DNA of 64,000 nt from Phocicoccus pinnipedialis (GTDB taxonomy: Bacteria; Bacillota; Bacilli; Staphylococcales; Salinicoccaceae): contig NZ_CAJEWB010000006.1 in NCBI RefSeq assembly GCF_903994035.1, forward strand, positions 1 through 64,000, written 5' to 3'. The notes beneath the pieces are model-generated. The model did no database searches, had not been told where the DNA came from, and was given only the letters and a program-made list of their open reading frames with translations. Numbering within the stretch: the stretch's first letter is position 1; each line of letters opens with the position of its first letter. Both the position numbers and the translations under genes were made by a program. This document shows positions 44,135-55,059 of the stretch, piece after piece.

Positions 44135-44224
44135 TTTGACTCACTCCCTACTCTCATCTAGTAATATTTATTATACGTGAAATTAACTAAAATACCACAA
44201 TAACGAGTTATCGTTCTATACCCA

Positions 44225-44262
44225 TAAAAAAAGCGTCTGCAAACATAGTTCTACAGGCGCAT
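44225..44262 (-). terminator. Terminator of spxA
   Basis: GCGCCTGTA and TGCAGACGC pair with two wobble positions, followed leftward by a run of seven T. Confidence 0.8.
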
Positions 44263-44288
44263 TTCTATATCATATTATTATACTATTA

Positions 44289-44684
44289 TTATTCTGCTAG
44301 TCTTTTAGCTTCTTCTAGGTGTAATGTTCTTACTGTACGTGGTAAGAAACGACGAATTTCGTCTTCGTTATACCCAACTTGTAGTCGTTTATGGTCCAGT
44401 ATGATTGGACGTCTTAACATGCCTGGGTTATCCATGATTAAATTATATAGTTTATTCATTGGAAGGCTATCAATATCCACATTCAACTTTTGGAATGCCT
44501 TTGAGCGAGTAGAGATAATTTCATCTGTTCCGTCTTCTGTCATTCTTAAAATTGCTTTAACCTCATCTAATTTTAGGGGTTCTGAAAAAATATTTCTTTC
44601 AGTATATGGAATGTTATGTTCCTCTAGCCAAGCTTTTGCTTTACGACACGATGTACAGCTAGGTGAAGTAAATAATGTTACCAT
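44289..44684 (-). CDS. spxA: Redox-sensing transcription regulator SpxA
   Basis: 131-residue ArsC-like regulator that binds the RNA polymerase alpha C-terminal domain during thiol stress. The redox switch is CTSC (Cys10, Cys13), and Gly52 and Arg60, which matter for polymerase contact and redox sensing, are conserved. The start is ATG 44684 with GGGAGTG upstream; longer readings lack a site. SpxH delivers it to ClpXP. A sigma-B-like promoter lies upstream. Confidence 0.96.
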   Translation of the reverse strand: MVTLFTSPSCTSCRKAKAWLEEHNIPYTERNIFSEPLKLDEVKAILRMTEDGTDEIISTRSKAFQKLNVDIDSLPMNKLYNLIMDNPGMLRRPIILDHKRLQVGYNEDEIRRFLPRTVRTLHLEEAKRLAE

Positions 44685-44721
44685 ACGCTTACACTCCCAT
44701 TTCTTCGAATACTGTATACTT

Positions 44722-44747
44722 ATACCCAATATTCGGATGTATTAATC
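44722..44747 (-). promoter_or_regulatory. Candidate sigma-B promoter of spxA
   Basis: GATTAA-N14-GGGTAT agrees with the sigma-B consensus GTTTAA-N12-14-GGGTAT apart from one base, and would start RNA about 28 nt before ATG 44684. Confidence 0.45.
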
Positions 44748-44905
44748 AAGAAATTTCAAATATCTATCTCTGATTACTTATTATTATACTATCTGAACAT
44801 TAAAATAGTATGAGAATTAGTTAAAAAGTTTGAAAACATTATGTCTTTATGTTAATTATGTATCATTGATTGTAACGACTATTCATATTAAACTTAATAT
44901 AATAA

Positions 44906-45925
<1,020 letters not shown>

Positions 45926-45929
45926 ACAA

Positions 45930-45966
45930 AAAGAAATCTCATTCTTATTGAATGAGATTTCTTTTA
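45930..45966. terminator. Bidirectional terminator between trpS and putP
   Basis: AAAGAAATCTCATTC and GAATGAGATTTCTTTT form a 15-bp stem with a 5-nt loop between convergent genes. Confidence 0.92.
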
Positions 45967-45967
45967 T

Positions 45968-47515
45968 TTATTGCATCGCATTTTTAATTTCTGCTTTAAC
46001 TTCTTCTAATTCTTTTTCTACATCGATTTCTGGTTTCTTAGTGAATAAACTTACTAGATAAGCTACAACTAAGTTAATGATAAATCCAGGAAGGATCTCG
46101 TATAAGTTAAAAAAGTCATTAATTTCACCAAGTGGTTTAACCCAAACAATCCAAATGATAACTGTAGCCGCACCTGCAACCATACCACTTATTGCTCCGG
46201 TTCTTGTAAGATTCTTCCAATATAACGAAAGAATTACTATTGGTCCGAAAGCAGCACCGAATCCTGCCCATGCATTACCAACTAAATTTAAGATTGTGTC
46301 GTTTGGACTCCATGCAATCACGATCGCAACGATTGCTACTACTAATACTGAAAGACGTCCAACGAGTAAGAATTCTTTGCGACGATCATTGGTAGGTGTT
46401 TTCTTACGAATCAGCTTGTAAAAGTCTTCAGTTAATGAACTTGAAGTTACAATTAATTGTGAAGAAATCGTACTCATGATAGCTGCTAAAATAGCTGCAA
46501 GTAAGAACCCACCAACTAATGGATGGAATAAAACTTGTCCCATTAAAATGAAAATTGTTTCTGGGTCTTCTAATACAACGCCTCTTTCGGCTACAAATGA
46601 AATACCAGTTAAACCAACAAGTACTGCACCTAGTAGGCTGATTGCCATCCAGCTAATTCCAAAACGACGTGCTGTTGGCAATTGTTTTACACTCTTAATT
46701 GACATAAAACGTACAATAATATGCGGTTGACCAAAATACCCAAGTCCCCAAGCTATAAATGAAATGATACCAATTACAGTAGTTCCCTTGAACCAATCTA
46801 AGTTAGTCGGCTTAAGTCTTGCTGCATCTCCTAAAGTATCAAGACCATTTAATTGCATCATCGCTACAATTGGCACCATAACCATTGCAATTAACATGAT
46901 TACACCTTGGAAGAAGTCTGTAAGTGATACAGCAAGATACCCACCAATGAATGTATAGAAAATTACAATTGCTGTTATTAAGATTAATCCATAATGATAA
47001 TTAAGACCGAAAGCACTCTCGAATAGTGTTCCACCTGCAACCATACCTGAGTTTACATATAGTGTGAAAAACACGACAATAATGAGTCCAGCTAAAATTT
47101 TAATCGTGTTAGACTGATCGTCTAAACGATTTTTGAAGAATTCTGGAAGTGTAATTGAGTTGTTTGCCTTCTCCGTGTAGACACGTAATCTCGGAGCAAC
47201 AACATGGTAGTTTATGTATGCACCGATCGTTAAACCGATTGCAATCCATGATGCTGAAAGTCCAATAGAGTAGACTTCTCCCGGTAGACCCATAATCATC
47301 CAACCACTCATATCTGCTGCACCAGCCGATAAAGCAGTTACATAAGGTCCAATATTTCTCCCACCAAGCATATACTCATCCAGATTGCCTGTCGAAGTTT
47401 TGTATGCGTAATACCCAATACCCAGAAGGATAATGAAGTATAACACAATCATAATGTACGTATGCCAAGATAAGTTTACAATATCTGACATCGTAGTAAC
47501 ATTAAGTAAATACAT
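45968..47515 (-). CDS. putP: Sodium/proline symporter PutP
   Basis: 515-residue sodium:solute symporter with about 13 membrane spans. [39 protein letters not shown] and the [19 protein letters not shown]-like segment are the PutP/OpuE signatures for Na+ and proline. It takes up proline as nutrient or osmoprotectant. The start at 47515 has GGGGTAG upstream; the Met at codon 9 has no site. The C-terminal tail is charged ([11 protein letters not shown]). It is monocistronic. Confidence 0.93.
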   Translation of the reverse strand: MYLLNVTTMSDIVNLSWHTYIMIVLYFIILLGIGYYAYKTSTGNLDEYMLGGRNIGPYVTALSAGAADMSGWMIMGLPGEVYSIGLSASWIAIGLTIGAYINYHVVAPRLRVYTEKANNSITLPEFFKNRLDDQSNTIKILAGLIIVVFFTLYVNSGMVAGGTLFESAFGLNYHYGLILITAIVIFYTFIGGYLAVSLTDFFQGVIMLIAMVMVPIVAMMQLNGLDTLGDAARLKPTNLDWFKGTTVIGIISFIAWGLGYFGQPHIIVRFMSIKSVKQLPTARRFGISWMAISLLGAVLVGLTGISFVAERGVVLEDPETIFILMGQVLFHPLVGGFLLAAILAAIMSTISSQLIVTSSSLTEDFYKLIRKKTPTNDRRKEFLLVGRLSVLVVAIVAIVIAWSPNDTILNLVGNAWAGFGAAFGPIVILSLYWKNLTRTGAISGMVAGAATVIIWIVWVKPLGEINDFFNLYEILPGFIINLVVAYLVSLFTKKPEIDVEKELEEVKAEIKNAMQ

Positions 47516-47586
47516 AATCTTTCTACCCCTTTATTTTAAAACATAATTACATTGTACATAGTGTGGAAGCGTTTTAAAATAGGCAT

Positions 47587-47630
47587 AAAAATATTCCAAC
47601 ACTAAAATTACAACTTTAGTGTTGGAATAC
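47587..47630 (-). terminator. Terminator of fabF
   Basis: TATTCCAACACTAAA and TTTAGTGTTGGAATA form a perfect 15-bp stem with an 8-nt loop, followed leftward by TTTTTAT. Confidence 0.9.
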
Positions 47631-47632
47631 CA

Positions 47633-48874
47633 TTATTCTGTATATTTTGCAAAAACTAATGTTGCGTTGTGACCACCAAATCCAAGTGAATTAGATAATG
47701 CATAATTTATATCTAGGTCCTCTGGACCATCTTTGACAAAATCTAAATCAAGTTCCGGATCTTGATTACGAAGGTTAATTGTTGGGTGGATTCTCCCCTC
47801 TTCAATAGACTTCGCTGCGATAATCGCTTCTACACCACCCGTTCCACCAAGTAGATGTCCCATCATGGATTTTGTAGAGTTTATTTTTAAATTGTAAGAA
47901 TGTTCTCCAAATACAGCTTTAATTGCTTTCGTCTCAAATTCATCATTAAATGGAGTAGACGTGCCGTGAGCATTAATGTACTGTACCTGTGTGACATCTA
48001 TACCTGCATCTTTCATTGCTTCTTTCATTGCACGTTGTCCACCTTCACCTTCAGGTGCTGGTGCAGTGACATGGAACGCGTCTCCTGTTGTACCATAACC
48101 CACAATTTCTGCATAGATTTTAGCACCACGTGCTTTAGCGTGTTCAAGTTCTTCGATGAATAGAACTCCAGCGCCCTCACCCATCACAAATCCATTGCGA
48201 TCTGCTGAGAATGGTATCGATGCGTTTTCAGGGTCATCACTTAAGGAAACTGCTCGAGCTGCCTGGAATCCTGCAACACCCATGTTCGTAATTGGCGCTT
48301 CAGTTCCACCAGTAATCATCATGTCTGCTTGGCCACGCGCGATAATTTTATATGCATCACCAATAGAGTTTGTACCTGTTGCACATGCAGTGACAGTGGC
48401 ACCGTTTGGTCCTTTGGCACCAGTACGAATGGAAACTTGTCCACTTGCCATATCTGGAATCATCATAGGTACAAAGAAAGGACTCACTCTGTTTGGACCA
48501 CGATCGACGAGTTGGCGTAATCCATCTTCTAGTGTTTGAATTCCACCTATACCAGATCCAATCCATACTCCAATACGTTCAGCGTTCTCATCGGTAATCT
48601 CGATACCAGAGTCCTTAACTGCTTCATCTGCTGCAATAATCGCATATTGTGTAAATCTATCCATACGGCGAGATTCCTTACGATCGATGTAATCTTCAAC
48701 ATTAAAGTCTTTAAGTTCCCCAGCAACTTTTACTTTAAATTCTTCAGTATCAATTCGTGTAATTGGGGCAATACCATTAACTCCTTTTAAGGCATTTTCC
48801 CAAGTTTCACTTGCTGAATTACCAATTGGAGTTAATGCACCAATACCTGTAATTACTACTCTACGTTCTGTCAT
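47633..48874 (-). CDS. fabF: 3-oxoacyl-ACP synthase II (FabF)
   Basis: 413-residue condensing enzyme that elongates acyl-ACP with malonyl-ACP. The catalytic Cys lies in [10 protein letters not shown], and the two His lie in [11 protein letters not shown] and [10 protein letters not shown]. The GFGGHNA C-terminal loop is intact. Its ATG shares one base with the fabH stop (TAATG), so translation is coupled. It is governed by the FapR site ahead of fabH. Confidence 0.97.
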   Translation of the reverse strand: MTERRVVITGIGALTPIGNSASETWENALKGVNGIAPITRIDTEEFKVKVAGELKDFNVEDYIDRKESRRMDRFTQYAIIAADEAVKDSGIEITDENAERIGVWIGSGIGGIQTLEDGLRQLVDRGPNRVSPFFVPMMIPDMASGQVSIRTGAKGPNGATVTACATGTNSIGDAYKIIARGQADMMITGGTEAPITNMGVAGFQAARAVSLSDDPENASIPFSADRNGFVMGEGAGVLFIEELEHAKARGAKIYAEIVGYGTTGDAFHVTAPAPEGEGGQRAMKEAMKDAGIDVTQVQYINAHGTSTPFNDEFETKAIKAVFGEHSYNLKINSTKSMMGHLLGGTGGVEAIIAAKSIEEGRIHPTINLRNQDPELDLDFVKDGPEDLDINYALSNSLGFGGHNATLVFAKYTE

Positions 48875-49833
48875 TAATTCGTATCCTCCTTATTATTTCC
48901 CCATGTGAGACAGATTGAACCCCAAGTGAGTCCTCCACCGAATCCTACAAGTACAATATTGTCTCCATTTTTGATTTTGTTATTATCATATTCATAGGCC
49001 ATACTTAGCGGAATACTTGCTGCCGATGTGTTTCCATATATATCTACTGTTTTACTCATTTTTTCAACTGAAATACCCATGCGTTTTCTTGCAGATTCCA
49101 TAATACGTATATTCGCTTGATGTGGGATAAACATATCGATATCATGTGAGGATAGTCCTGCTTTTTCAGTCACATTCACACTGGATTGACCCATAATACG
49201 AACCGCAAATTTAAATACTTCTCTACCATTCATTTTAATATATTTTGTATCTTCTTCTTCATATAACCACTTTCCACCCTCACCATTAGATCCGAGTTCG
49301 AATGATTTAATTCCATATTCTTCGCTCACTGGTCCGAGTACAACCGCTGCCGCACCATCACCAAATAATATGGCTGTGCTTCTGTCTTCAAAGTCAGTAA
49401 TCTTTGTGAGTTTGTCTGCACCGATTACAAGTACATGTTTGTAAGTACCTGCTTTTATAAACTGCATCCCTGTCACCATACTGTAGATAAAACCAGTACA
49501 CGCCGCAGCTTGGTCCATTGATGCCACGTGGTTTAATCCAAGTGCATGTTGTACCATATTCGACACAGTTGGAAAGTGACGGTCTGCTGTAGTTGTCGCG
49601 ACAATTACCATGTCGATTTCAGATTTATCTAATCCGGAATCTTTTATAGCCGCTTCTGCAGCCTTTATCGCCATATCACTTGTATCCATATCTTCTGCAT
49701 AACGACGTTCTTTAATTCCAGTCATTTCTGTAATCCATTCGTCAGAAGTATCTAAAATTTTTTCAAAGTCTTCATTTGTAAATACTTTATTAGGCACATA
49801 ACTCCCGATACCTAAGATACCCACATTAGACAT
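48874..49833 (-). CDS. fabH: 3-oxoacyl-ACP synthase III (FabH)
   Basis: About 319 residues; it starts chain synthesis from an acyl-CoA primer and malonyl-ACP. The Cys-His-Asn triad lies in [22 protein letters not shown] and [12 protein letters not shown]. Staphylococcal FabH enzymes favour branched primers. The start is ATG 49833 with AAGGTGTGAG upstream; readings from further upstream lack a site. It is the first gene of fabH-fabF, with a FapR operator 23 nt upstream. Confidence 0.96.
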   Translation of the reverse strand: MSNVGILGIGSYVPNKVFTNEDFEKILDTSDEWITEMTGIKERRYAEDMDTSDMAIKAAEAAIKDSGLDKSEIDMVIVATTTADRHFPTVSNMVQHALGLNHVASMDQAAACTGFIYSMVTGMQFIKAGTYKHVLVIGADKLTKITDFEDRSTAILFGDGAAAVVLGPVSEEYGIKSFELGSNGEGGKWLYEEEDTKYIKMNGREVFKFAVRIMGQSSVNVTEKAGLSSHDIDMFIPHQANIRIMESARKRMGISVEKMSKTVDIYGNTSAASIPLSMAYEYDNNKIKNGDNIVLVGFGGGLTWGSICLTWGNNKEDTN

Positions 49834-49855
49834 ATACTCACACCTTATTTCATTT

Positions 49856-49873
49856 TTATTACTAGGTACTAAT
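49856..49873. promoter_or_regulatory. FapR operator upstream of fabH
   Basis: On the minus strand ATTAGTACCTAGTAATAA fits the FapR consensus ATTAGTACCTRRTACTAAT, with one mismatch in the right half, placing fabHF in the same regulon as fabI. Confidence 0.78.
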
Positions 49874-49901
49874 TTATCACAAAAAAACCGAAAATTCAAA
49901 T

Positions 49902-49936
49902 AAAAAAAGAGCTGAGTATCATATACTCAGCCCTCT
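49902..49936 (-). terminator. Terminator of oppA
   Basis: GGGCTGAGTATA and GATACTCAGCTC pair leftward across a 2-4 nt loop, followed by TTTTTTT. Confidence 0.88.
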
Positions 49937-49947
49937 CTAACTACAGA

Positions 49948-51765
49948 TTATTCATCTACACCTACGCGGTAAAGAAGAGTATCTTCGTTAAATCCGTATT
50001 CTTCGCTCCAGTTTTTAACTCTTTCGTTCACTGGAATTACATAAGAACGGTATAAAGTTGGAATTACAGGCATTTCTTCAACCATAAGTTCTTGCCATTG
50101 GTTGTAAATGTCTTTACGGTAGTCTACGTCAAATGCTTCAGTAGAGTTACCTTTCTTAAGAAGATCGTCGTTCTCTTCTGATGCATAGCGTGGGTAGTTA
50201 AATGAAGCTTTTCTACCGTATAGACCAGAAGGGTCAACGTCAGAACCTACACCCCAAGCAGCTTGGTAAATGTCGATTTCTGGGTCATCTTCACCAACCA
50301 TGTCATAGAATGAGTTGAATTCAATTAAACGTCCATTTGTTTTAACAACGTTTAAGCCAATTTCTTTCCATGATTGGATATAGTAGTTTGTTAATGGTTC
50401 AGCAATGTCTCCACCTGACATAGATGCAAACTTGATTTCAAGTTTTTCTCCATCTGGATCTTCAACGAAACCGTCTCCATCAACATCTTCGTAACCAGCG
50501 TCTGCTAAGATTTGCTTAGCTTTTTCTGGATCGTATTCTGGTACTTCAACATCTGAATGCCAGTTTGCGTGATAAGGAGTAATTAAAGAAGTCGCTTTCC
50601 AACGTAAACCGTGGTAGAATTTGTTACCCACAGCATCGTTGTCCATTGCGTACCACATAGCGCGGCGTAATTCTTTGTCACCCATTTTCATTTCTTCTGG
50701 TTTATAGTTAACTTCTTTTTTGTCTGCGTCCCACTCACCAAGTTTGAAACCGATGTAAGTATATGCACCATCGATGTTCGCTAACCATTCAACGCCTTCC
50801 ATTTCAGAAACGTCAGGATATTGGTCTGTTGGGAATGAAAGTGCAACGTCAACGTCGCCTTTTTCAACTGCATCAGCGATAGAAGATGAAGGAATAACTT
50901 TGATTTCAATTCCATCCATTCCTGGTTCGCCTCTCCAGTAGTCTTTATTTTTCTCTAAAATAACTGCTTCACCAGTAGTGATAGATTTTACTTTGTAAGG
51001 TCCAATACCGATTGGGTTCTTACGCGTTTGGTCTGAAGCTGCCATATCCTTAACTTCTACACCTTCATAGTGATGTTTAGGGAATGCATAAGCCCAGAAT
51101 CCACCAGCTGTTAATGATGGTGCAAGCTCCTTGTAAGTAAATACTGCTGTTTTGTCGTCTTTAACCTCAATACCTGAGATTTTGTCCGCTTTACCAGCTT
51201 GGTAATCTTCGTATCCTTCAATTAAAGTGAAACCTTCATCAGATCCACGAACTCCGTCGTAGTCTGGGTGACCAATCACTTCATAAGAAGCTACATAGTC
51301 TTCAATTGTTACAGGTGTACCATCATGCCACTTTGCATCGTGAGCAAGAGTGAATGTAACTGTTTTAGCATCCTCGTCCACTTCGTATGTAATTAAACCA
51401 TCTTGTGTGTATTGGAAGTCTGCATCCATTGAGAATACCGCTTCATCAAAGTAACCGATCATAGTAGCATCAGGTGAACCTTGATAGAACGCCCAGTTTA
51501 ATGTCCCTTCAAAAGGTGTGTCTGAAGTATAACCAACTTTTAGTGTACCAGTACCAGATGGGTCTCCAGTATTAGCAACTGTTTGGTCAAAATCTTCATA
51601 CGAAAATTCTCCTTCAGTAGACTTTTCTTCAGTCTTATCTGAAGTATCCTTATCGTCTTTTTTCTCGCCATCATCTTTCTTGTCTCCGCCACCACATGCA
51701 GCTAGAACAAGAACTAATGAAAGCATTGCCGCGAATAAAATTCGTGACCAGGCACTTTTTGTCAT
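49948..51765 (-). CDS. oppA: Oligopeptide-binding lipoprotein OppA
   Basis: About 605 residues, the extracellular SBP family 5 receptor of the Opp importer. The lipoprotein signal ends LVLVLAAC with lipidation Cys24, then a charged linker (about 28-55). The family signature is WHDGTPVTIEDYVAS-like near 135. The start is ATG 51765 with AAAGGAGG upstream; readings from beyond it lack a site. It lies downstream of oppDFBC but behind a hairpin, with its own leader of about 270 bases. Confidence 0.93.
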   Translation of the reverse strand: MTKSAWSRILFAAMLSLVLVLAACGGGDKKDDGEKKDDKDTSDKTEEKSTEGEFSYEDFDQTVANTGDPSGTGTLKVGYTSDTPFEGTLNWAFYQGSPDATMIGYFDEAVFSMDADFQYTQDGLITYEVDEDAKTVTFTLAHDAKWHDGTPVTIEDYVASYEVIGHPDYDGVRGSDEGFTLIEGYEDYQAGKADKISGIEVKDDKTAVFTYKELAPSLTAGGFWAYAFPKHHYEGVEVKDMAASDQTRKNPIGIGPYKVKSITTGEAVILEKNKDYWRGEPGMDGIEIKVIPSSSIADAVEKGDVDVALSFPTDQYPDVSEMEGVEWLANIDGAYTYIGFKLGEWDADKKEVNYKPEEMKMGDKELRRAMWYAMDNDAVGNKFYHGLRWKATSLITPYHANWHSDVEVPEYDPEKAKQILADAGYEDVDGDGFVEDPDGEKLEIKFASMSGGDIAEPLTNYYIQSWKEIGLNVVKTNGRLIEFNSFYDMVGEDDPEIDIYQAAWGVGSDVDPSGLYGRKASFNYPRYASEENDDLLKKGNSTEAFDVDYRKDIYNQWQELMVEEMPVIPTLYRSYVIPVNERVKNWSEEYGFNEDTLLYRVGVDE

Positions 51766-52067
51766 CTTGTTTCCTCCTTTATTTAAAAAGATAACTCGTA
51801 TCCGTACAATGTACGAATACATTTCAGGTAACAATTACCTTAATATGAATATTATCATAATTATCTGATTAATCAAGCTTTAATTTTGATAATATTCTAA
51901 ATACTCTCACAGATATAAGCAATGATGTAAATTTTGTTGAAACTTATATCTATATACTCATTATACTATAAAATAAAAATAATGTAATCGTTTTCTTATA
52001 AATGTTTAAATTATTTAAAAAGATTGAAAAATAAAAAAAGAGATCAAATTTGATCTCTTTAAAATAT
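51766..52067 (-). promoter_or_regulatory. oppA leader with three successive inverted repeats
   Basis: There is no gene in these 302 bases. Two dyads lie near the start codon: GTATCCGTACA/TGTACGAATAC (51798-51820) and AGGTAA-CAA-TTACCT (51826-51840). A third pair, GAATATTATCA (51847-51857) and TGATAATATTC (51887-51897), lies further upstream. The upper part is very AT-rich, with several TATAAT-like hexamers. These could be operators or leader RNA hairpins; no known class was recognised. Confidence 0.5.
52033..52060 (-). terminator. Terminator or attenuator after oppC
   Basis: AAAGAGATCAAA and TTTGATCTCTTT form a perfect 12-bp stem, followed leftward by TTTTTTTAT. It separates oppDFBC from oppA. 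Confidence 0.87.
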
Positions 52068-53144
52068 TTATGCATTACGTTGTCTAGCATCTCCTGCTCG
52101 GCGCATCGCTTCACCTACGTTACGTACACATAACATTAATACTAAAATTAGGATAGCAGCTGGTGCCCAAATCCATGGTCTATTACGTAATGTTTGAGTT
52201 TGAGTTGCATAACTCATAAGTGTACCAAGAGATGGTGTGTCTTCAGGGAAACCGAATCCGATGAACGATAGACCTGACTCAATACCGATGTTACCAGCTA
52301 AGTTGAGTGTTGCGTTAACAATAATAATACCTACTAAGTTTGGTAGTAATTGAGTAAAGATAATCTTAATATGTGAGCTGCCAAGAGTTCTTGATGCATT
52401 GATGTAATCTAGTTCTCTTTCTTGAATTGCTACTGAACGTATTAGACGAGCAGTTCCTACCCATAGGAATGCAGACATAATTAATGAGAAACTATAAATG
52501 TCATAGTCTGGTGAAATCGTAACGTAAACAATGATTACCATTAGGAATGGTAATACCATGAAAAAGTCTACAATACGCATCATTATGTTATCAATGTGGC
52601 CACCAAAGTAACCAGCAACTACTCCATAAATCACTCCGAATCCTACTGAAATACCTGTTACTAAGAACCCAATAGCAAGGGAGTTTCTTGTACCAATAAT
52701 TAATTGACCAAAGACGTCACGTCCACCGTAGTCTGTACCTAAACGGAATCTATCTCCCGGTGGTTCATTGATTGCAAATAGGTCTACAAATACAATCTCA
52801 GATTGTTTTAGGAATAATGTAAGTCCAAACACATATGATGTGATTACAATCAGAATAATGAAACTGAATAATGCAAGTTTGTCATGAATAACTTCTTGGA
52901 TCAAAATTTTCCAACCTGGTGTCGAACGTGGTAATGATTGTTGGTCGATTGCGCCATGTCCTTCCCCACTTGCTGTTGGACTGGCTTGCATGTGCGTATC
53001 AATATCATGTGGAGTTGCATCTGTACGATCTTTGTTGAATGATTCATTTTTAGTTGAATGAGTCGTTTCATGCATTTCTTTATCTAAATTCTTATGATCT
53101 TCTTTATCTAATTTTCTTTTTTCATCTTCAAATTTTGTCATCAT
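52068..53144 (-). CDS. oppC: Oligopeptide ABC transporter permease OppC
   Basis: 358-residue permease with about six spans and the BPD inner-membrane motif EAA-like INASRTLGSSHIKIIFTQLLPN that contacts the ATPases. A long hydrophilic N-terminal extension (about 1-75, rich in K, E, D, H, T) precedes the first membrane span, which is longer than usual. It starts 9 nt after oppB. Specificity comes from OppA. Confidence 0.92.
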   Translation of the reverse strand: MMTKFEDEKRKLDKEDHKNLDKEMHETTHSTKNESFNKDRTDATPHDIDTHMQASPTASGEGHGAIDQQSLPRSTPGWKILIQEVIHDKLALFSFIILIVITSYVFGLTLFLKQSEIVFVDLFAINEPPGDRFRLGTDYGGRDVFGQLIIGTRNSLAIGFLVTGISVGFGVIYGVVAGYFGGHIDNIMMRIVDFFMVLPFLMVIIVYVTISPDYDIYSFSLIMSAFLWVGTARLIRSVAIQERELDYINASRTLGSSHIKIIFTQLLPNLVGIIIVNATLNLAGNIGIESGLSFIGFGFPEDTPSLGTLMSYATQTQTLRNRPWIWAPAAILILVLMLCVRNVGEAMRRAGDARQRNA

Positions 53145-53153
53145 GCACCCTCC

Positions 53154-54116
53154 TTATTTAATTCTGATCCTTGGATCTACGATGCTTAATATAATGTCAG
53201 ATAATAACGCTCCTACGATTGCGAGGAATCCATACATTAGGATAAGCACGTTTGCTACTGAGAAATCTCGTGTTGAGATTGACTCTAAGAATAATCGACC
53301 CATACCTGGGTACGCATAGATTTGCTCAATAAAGATAGATCCACCAAGTAATCCAGTAATTTCATAACCGAAGAATGCTGCGATTGGGATAATTGAGTTT
53401 CTGAAAATGTGCTTCGTATATACTTTACTTTCTGATACACCTTTTGCACGCGCTAATGTAACATAATCTTTTTGCTTTGTTTCAATAATACCACTTCGCA
53501 GATACTGCACCGTACCAACGAGACCGATTAGTGCAATGGAGAATGAAGGTAATACTAAGTGATACATCTTACTAATCACATATTCAAATGTACCTGGTGT
53601 AACATTTGCGTCTACTGAACCTGAAGTTGGGAACCAACCTAGGTTGTAACCAAATACGAGTAACATAAGTAGACCGAACATGAATGTTGGTGTTGCGAAA
53701 CCAAGATAAGTATAACCAGTAATTACTGAGTCTAAGAATGTATCGTTATATCTACCAGAGATTAAACCAAGCGGTAATCCAATGAGGTAGATAAGTACTG
53801 CTGAGAATAATGATAACCAAATCGTGTTCGTTAAACGGTCTCCAATAACGTCAAGAACAGGTTGTTTTTTGAAGTAAGAGTTACCAAAGTCTCCTTGTAA
53901 CATATTGACTACCCAATCTTTGTACTGTATATGCCATGGGTTATTTAAACCAAGCATTTCACGCTGTCTCTCAATTGCTTCTGCCGGGATATTTGGATCG
54001 ATAACTCCACTTAGAGCATCTCCAGGCATTAGTGACGCTAAGAAGAAGATGAGTAAACTCAGGATGACTAATTGTGGAAATGATACGAGTAATCTTCGAA
54101 TTGTAAACTTAAGCAT
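53154..54116 (-). CDS. oppB: Oligopeptide ABC transporter permease OppB
   Basis: 320-residue permease with an N-terminal membrane helix (about 9-29), the periplasm-facing PGDAL loop (near 31-35) and the coupling loop YVTLARAKGVSESKVYTKHI. The length is typical. Its start overlaps oppF by 8 nt. It pairs with OppC to form the channel. Confidence 0.94.
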   Translation of the reverse strand: MLKFTIRRLLVSFPQLVILSLLIFFLASLMPGDALSGVIDPNIPAEAIERQREMLGLNNPWHIQYKDWVVNMLQGDFGNSYFKKQPVLDVIGDRLTNTIWLSLFSAVLIYLIGLPLGLISGRYNDTFLDSVITGYTYLGFATPTFMFGLLMLLVFGYNLGWFPTSGSVDANVTPGTFEYVISKMYHLVLPSFSIALIGLVGTVQYLRSGIIETKQKDYVTLARAKGVSESKVYTKHIFRNSIIPIAAFFGYEITGLLGGSIFIEQIYAYPGMGRLFLESISTRDFSVANVLILMYGFLAIVGALLSDIILSIVDPRIRIK

Positions 54117-55059
54117 TTACGTGTTCTCCTCCTTTAGGCGGTAATGCAACCTTATGGTTTTCACTGATACTAACTAATGGGAACGGCTTCCCATCTTCAT
54201 CTAAATACTCATGGAAGTGTTTTTCATATTCTATTCTCACTTCTTCACGTCTTTGTAGGTTTCTTTCAATGTTGTCCACGTTAGTATCCGGAATCGCTGC
54301 AATTAAACGTTTCGTATAAATATGTTGAGGATTGTTAAATATTACTTCTGCTGGACCTTCCTCGACAAGTCGACCATGATACATAATTCCAATCCACTCG
54401 CACATGTGTCTAACTACTCCTAGGTCATGGGCAATAAATAACATTGTGAGCCCCATGTCCTGCTGAATTTCTTGCATAAAATTTAACACCTGAGCCTGAA
54501 CAGATACATCTAGTGCCGAAACAGGTTCGTCGGCAATGATGAGTTCAGGATTCAGAGCAATCGCTCGAGCAACACCAATACGCTGTCTCTGACCACCCGA
54601 GAATTCATGGGGATATTTGTATAATGATCCTGCTGGAAGTCCAACTTTGTTAAGTAAGCCAAGCACTTCTTCAATCAGTTCATCTTTTGGTTTTCGATGA
54701 TAGTTTCTAATTGGTTCTGCAACGATGTCAAAGACACGTTTACGTGGGTTTAAAGATGAGTACGGATCTTGGAATATCATTTGAATTTCAGAACTTACAT
54801 CAACTTTTTTACCCGTATTCAACTTTTCACCTTTATAAAGAATTTCTCCATCTGTAACATGGTTAAGTCCGATAACTGCTTTACCAGTTGTTGTTTTACC
54901 TGAACCCGATTCTCCAACTAAACCATAAGTCTTACCCTTAGGGATTCGGATCGATACGCCGTCAACTGCACGAACGTAATCTTTAGTGGTATTAAAGAAA
55001 CCACCTTTAATAGGATAGTGAACTTTTAAATCTTTCACTTCTAATAAAAATTCGCTCAT
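54109..55059 (-). CDS. oppF: Oligopeptide ABC transporter ATPase OppF
   Basis: 316-residue ATPase with Walker A GESGSGKTT (near 46-54), signature LSGGQ-type FSGGQRQRIG, Walker B LIIADEPVSALD and H-loop FIAHD. The C-terminal oligopeptide extension (HIYTKRLIAAIP) is present. It directly abuts the oppD stop, with its ATG at 55059, and overlaps oppB by 8 nt. Confidence 0.94.
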   Translation of the reverse strand: MSEFLLEVKDLKVHYPIKGGFFNTTKDYVRAVDGVSIRIPKGKTYGLVGESGSGKTTTGKAVIGLNHVTDGEILYKGEKLNTGKKVDVSSEIQMIFQDPYSSLNPRKRVFDIVAEPIRNYHRKPKDELIEEVLGLLNKVGLPAGSLYKYPHEFSGGQRQRIGVARAIALNPELIIADEPVSALDVSVQAQVLNFMQEIQQDMGLTMLFIAHDLGVVRHMCEWIGIMYHGRLVEEGPAEVIFNNPQHIYTKRLIAAIPDTNVDNIERNLQRREEVRIEYEKHFHEYLDEDGKPFPLVSISENHKVALPPKGGEHVNA

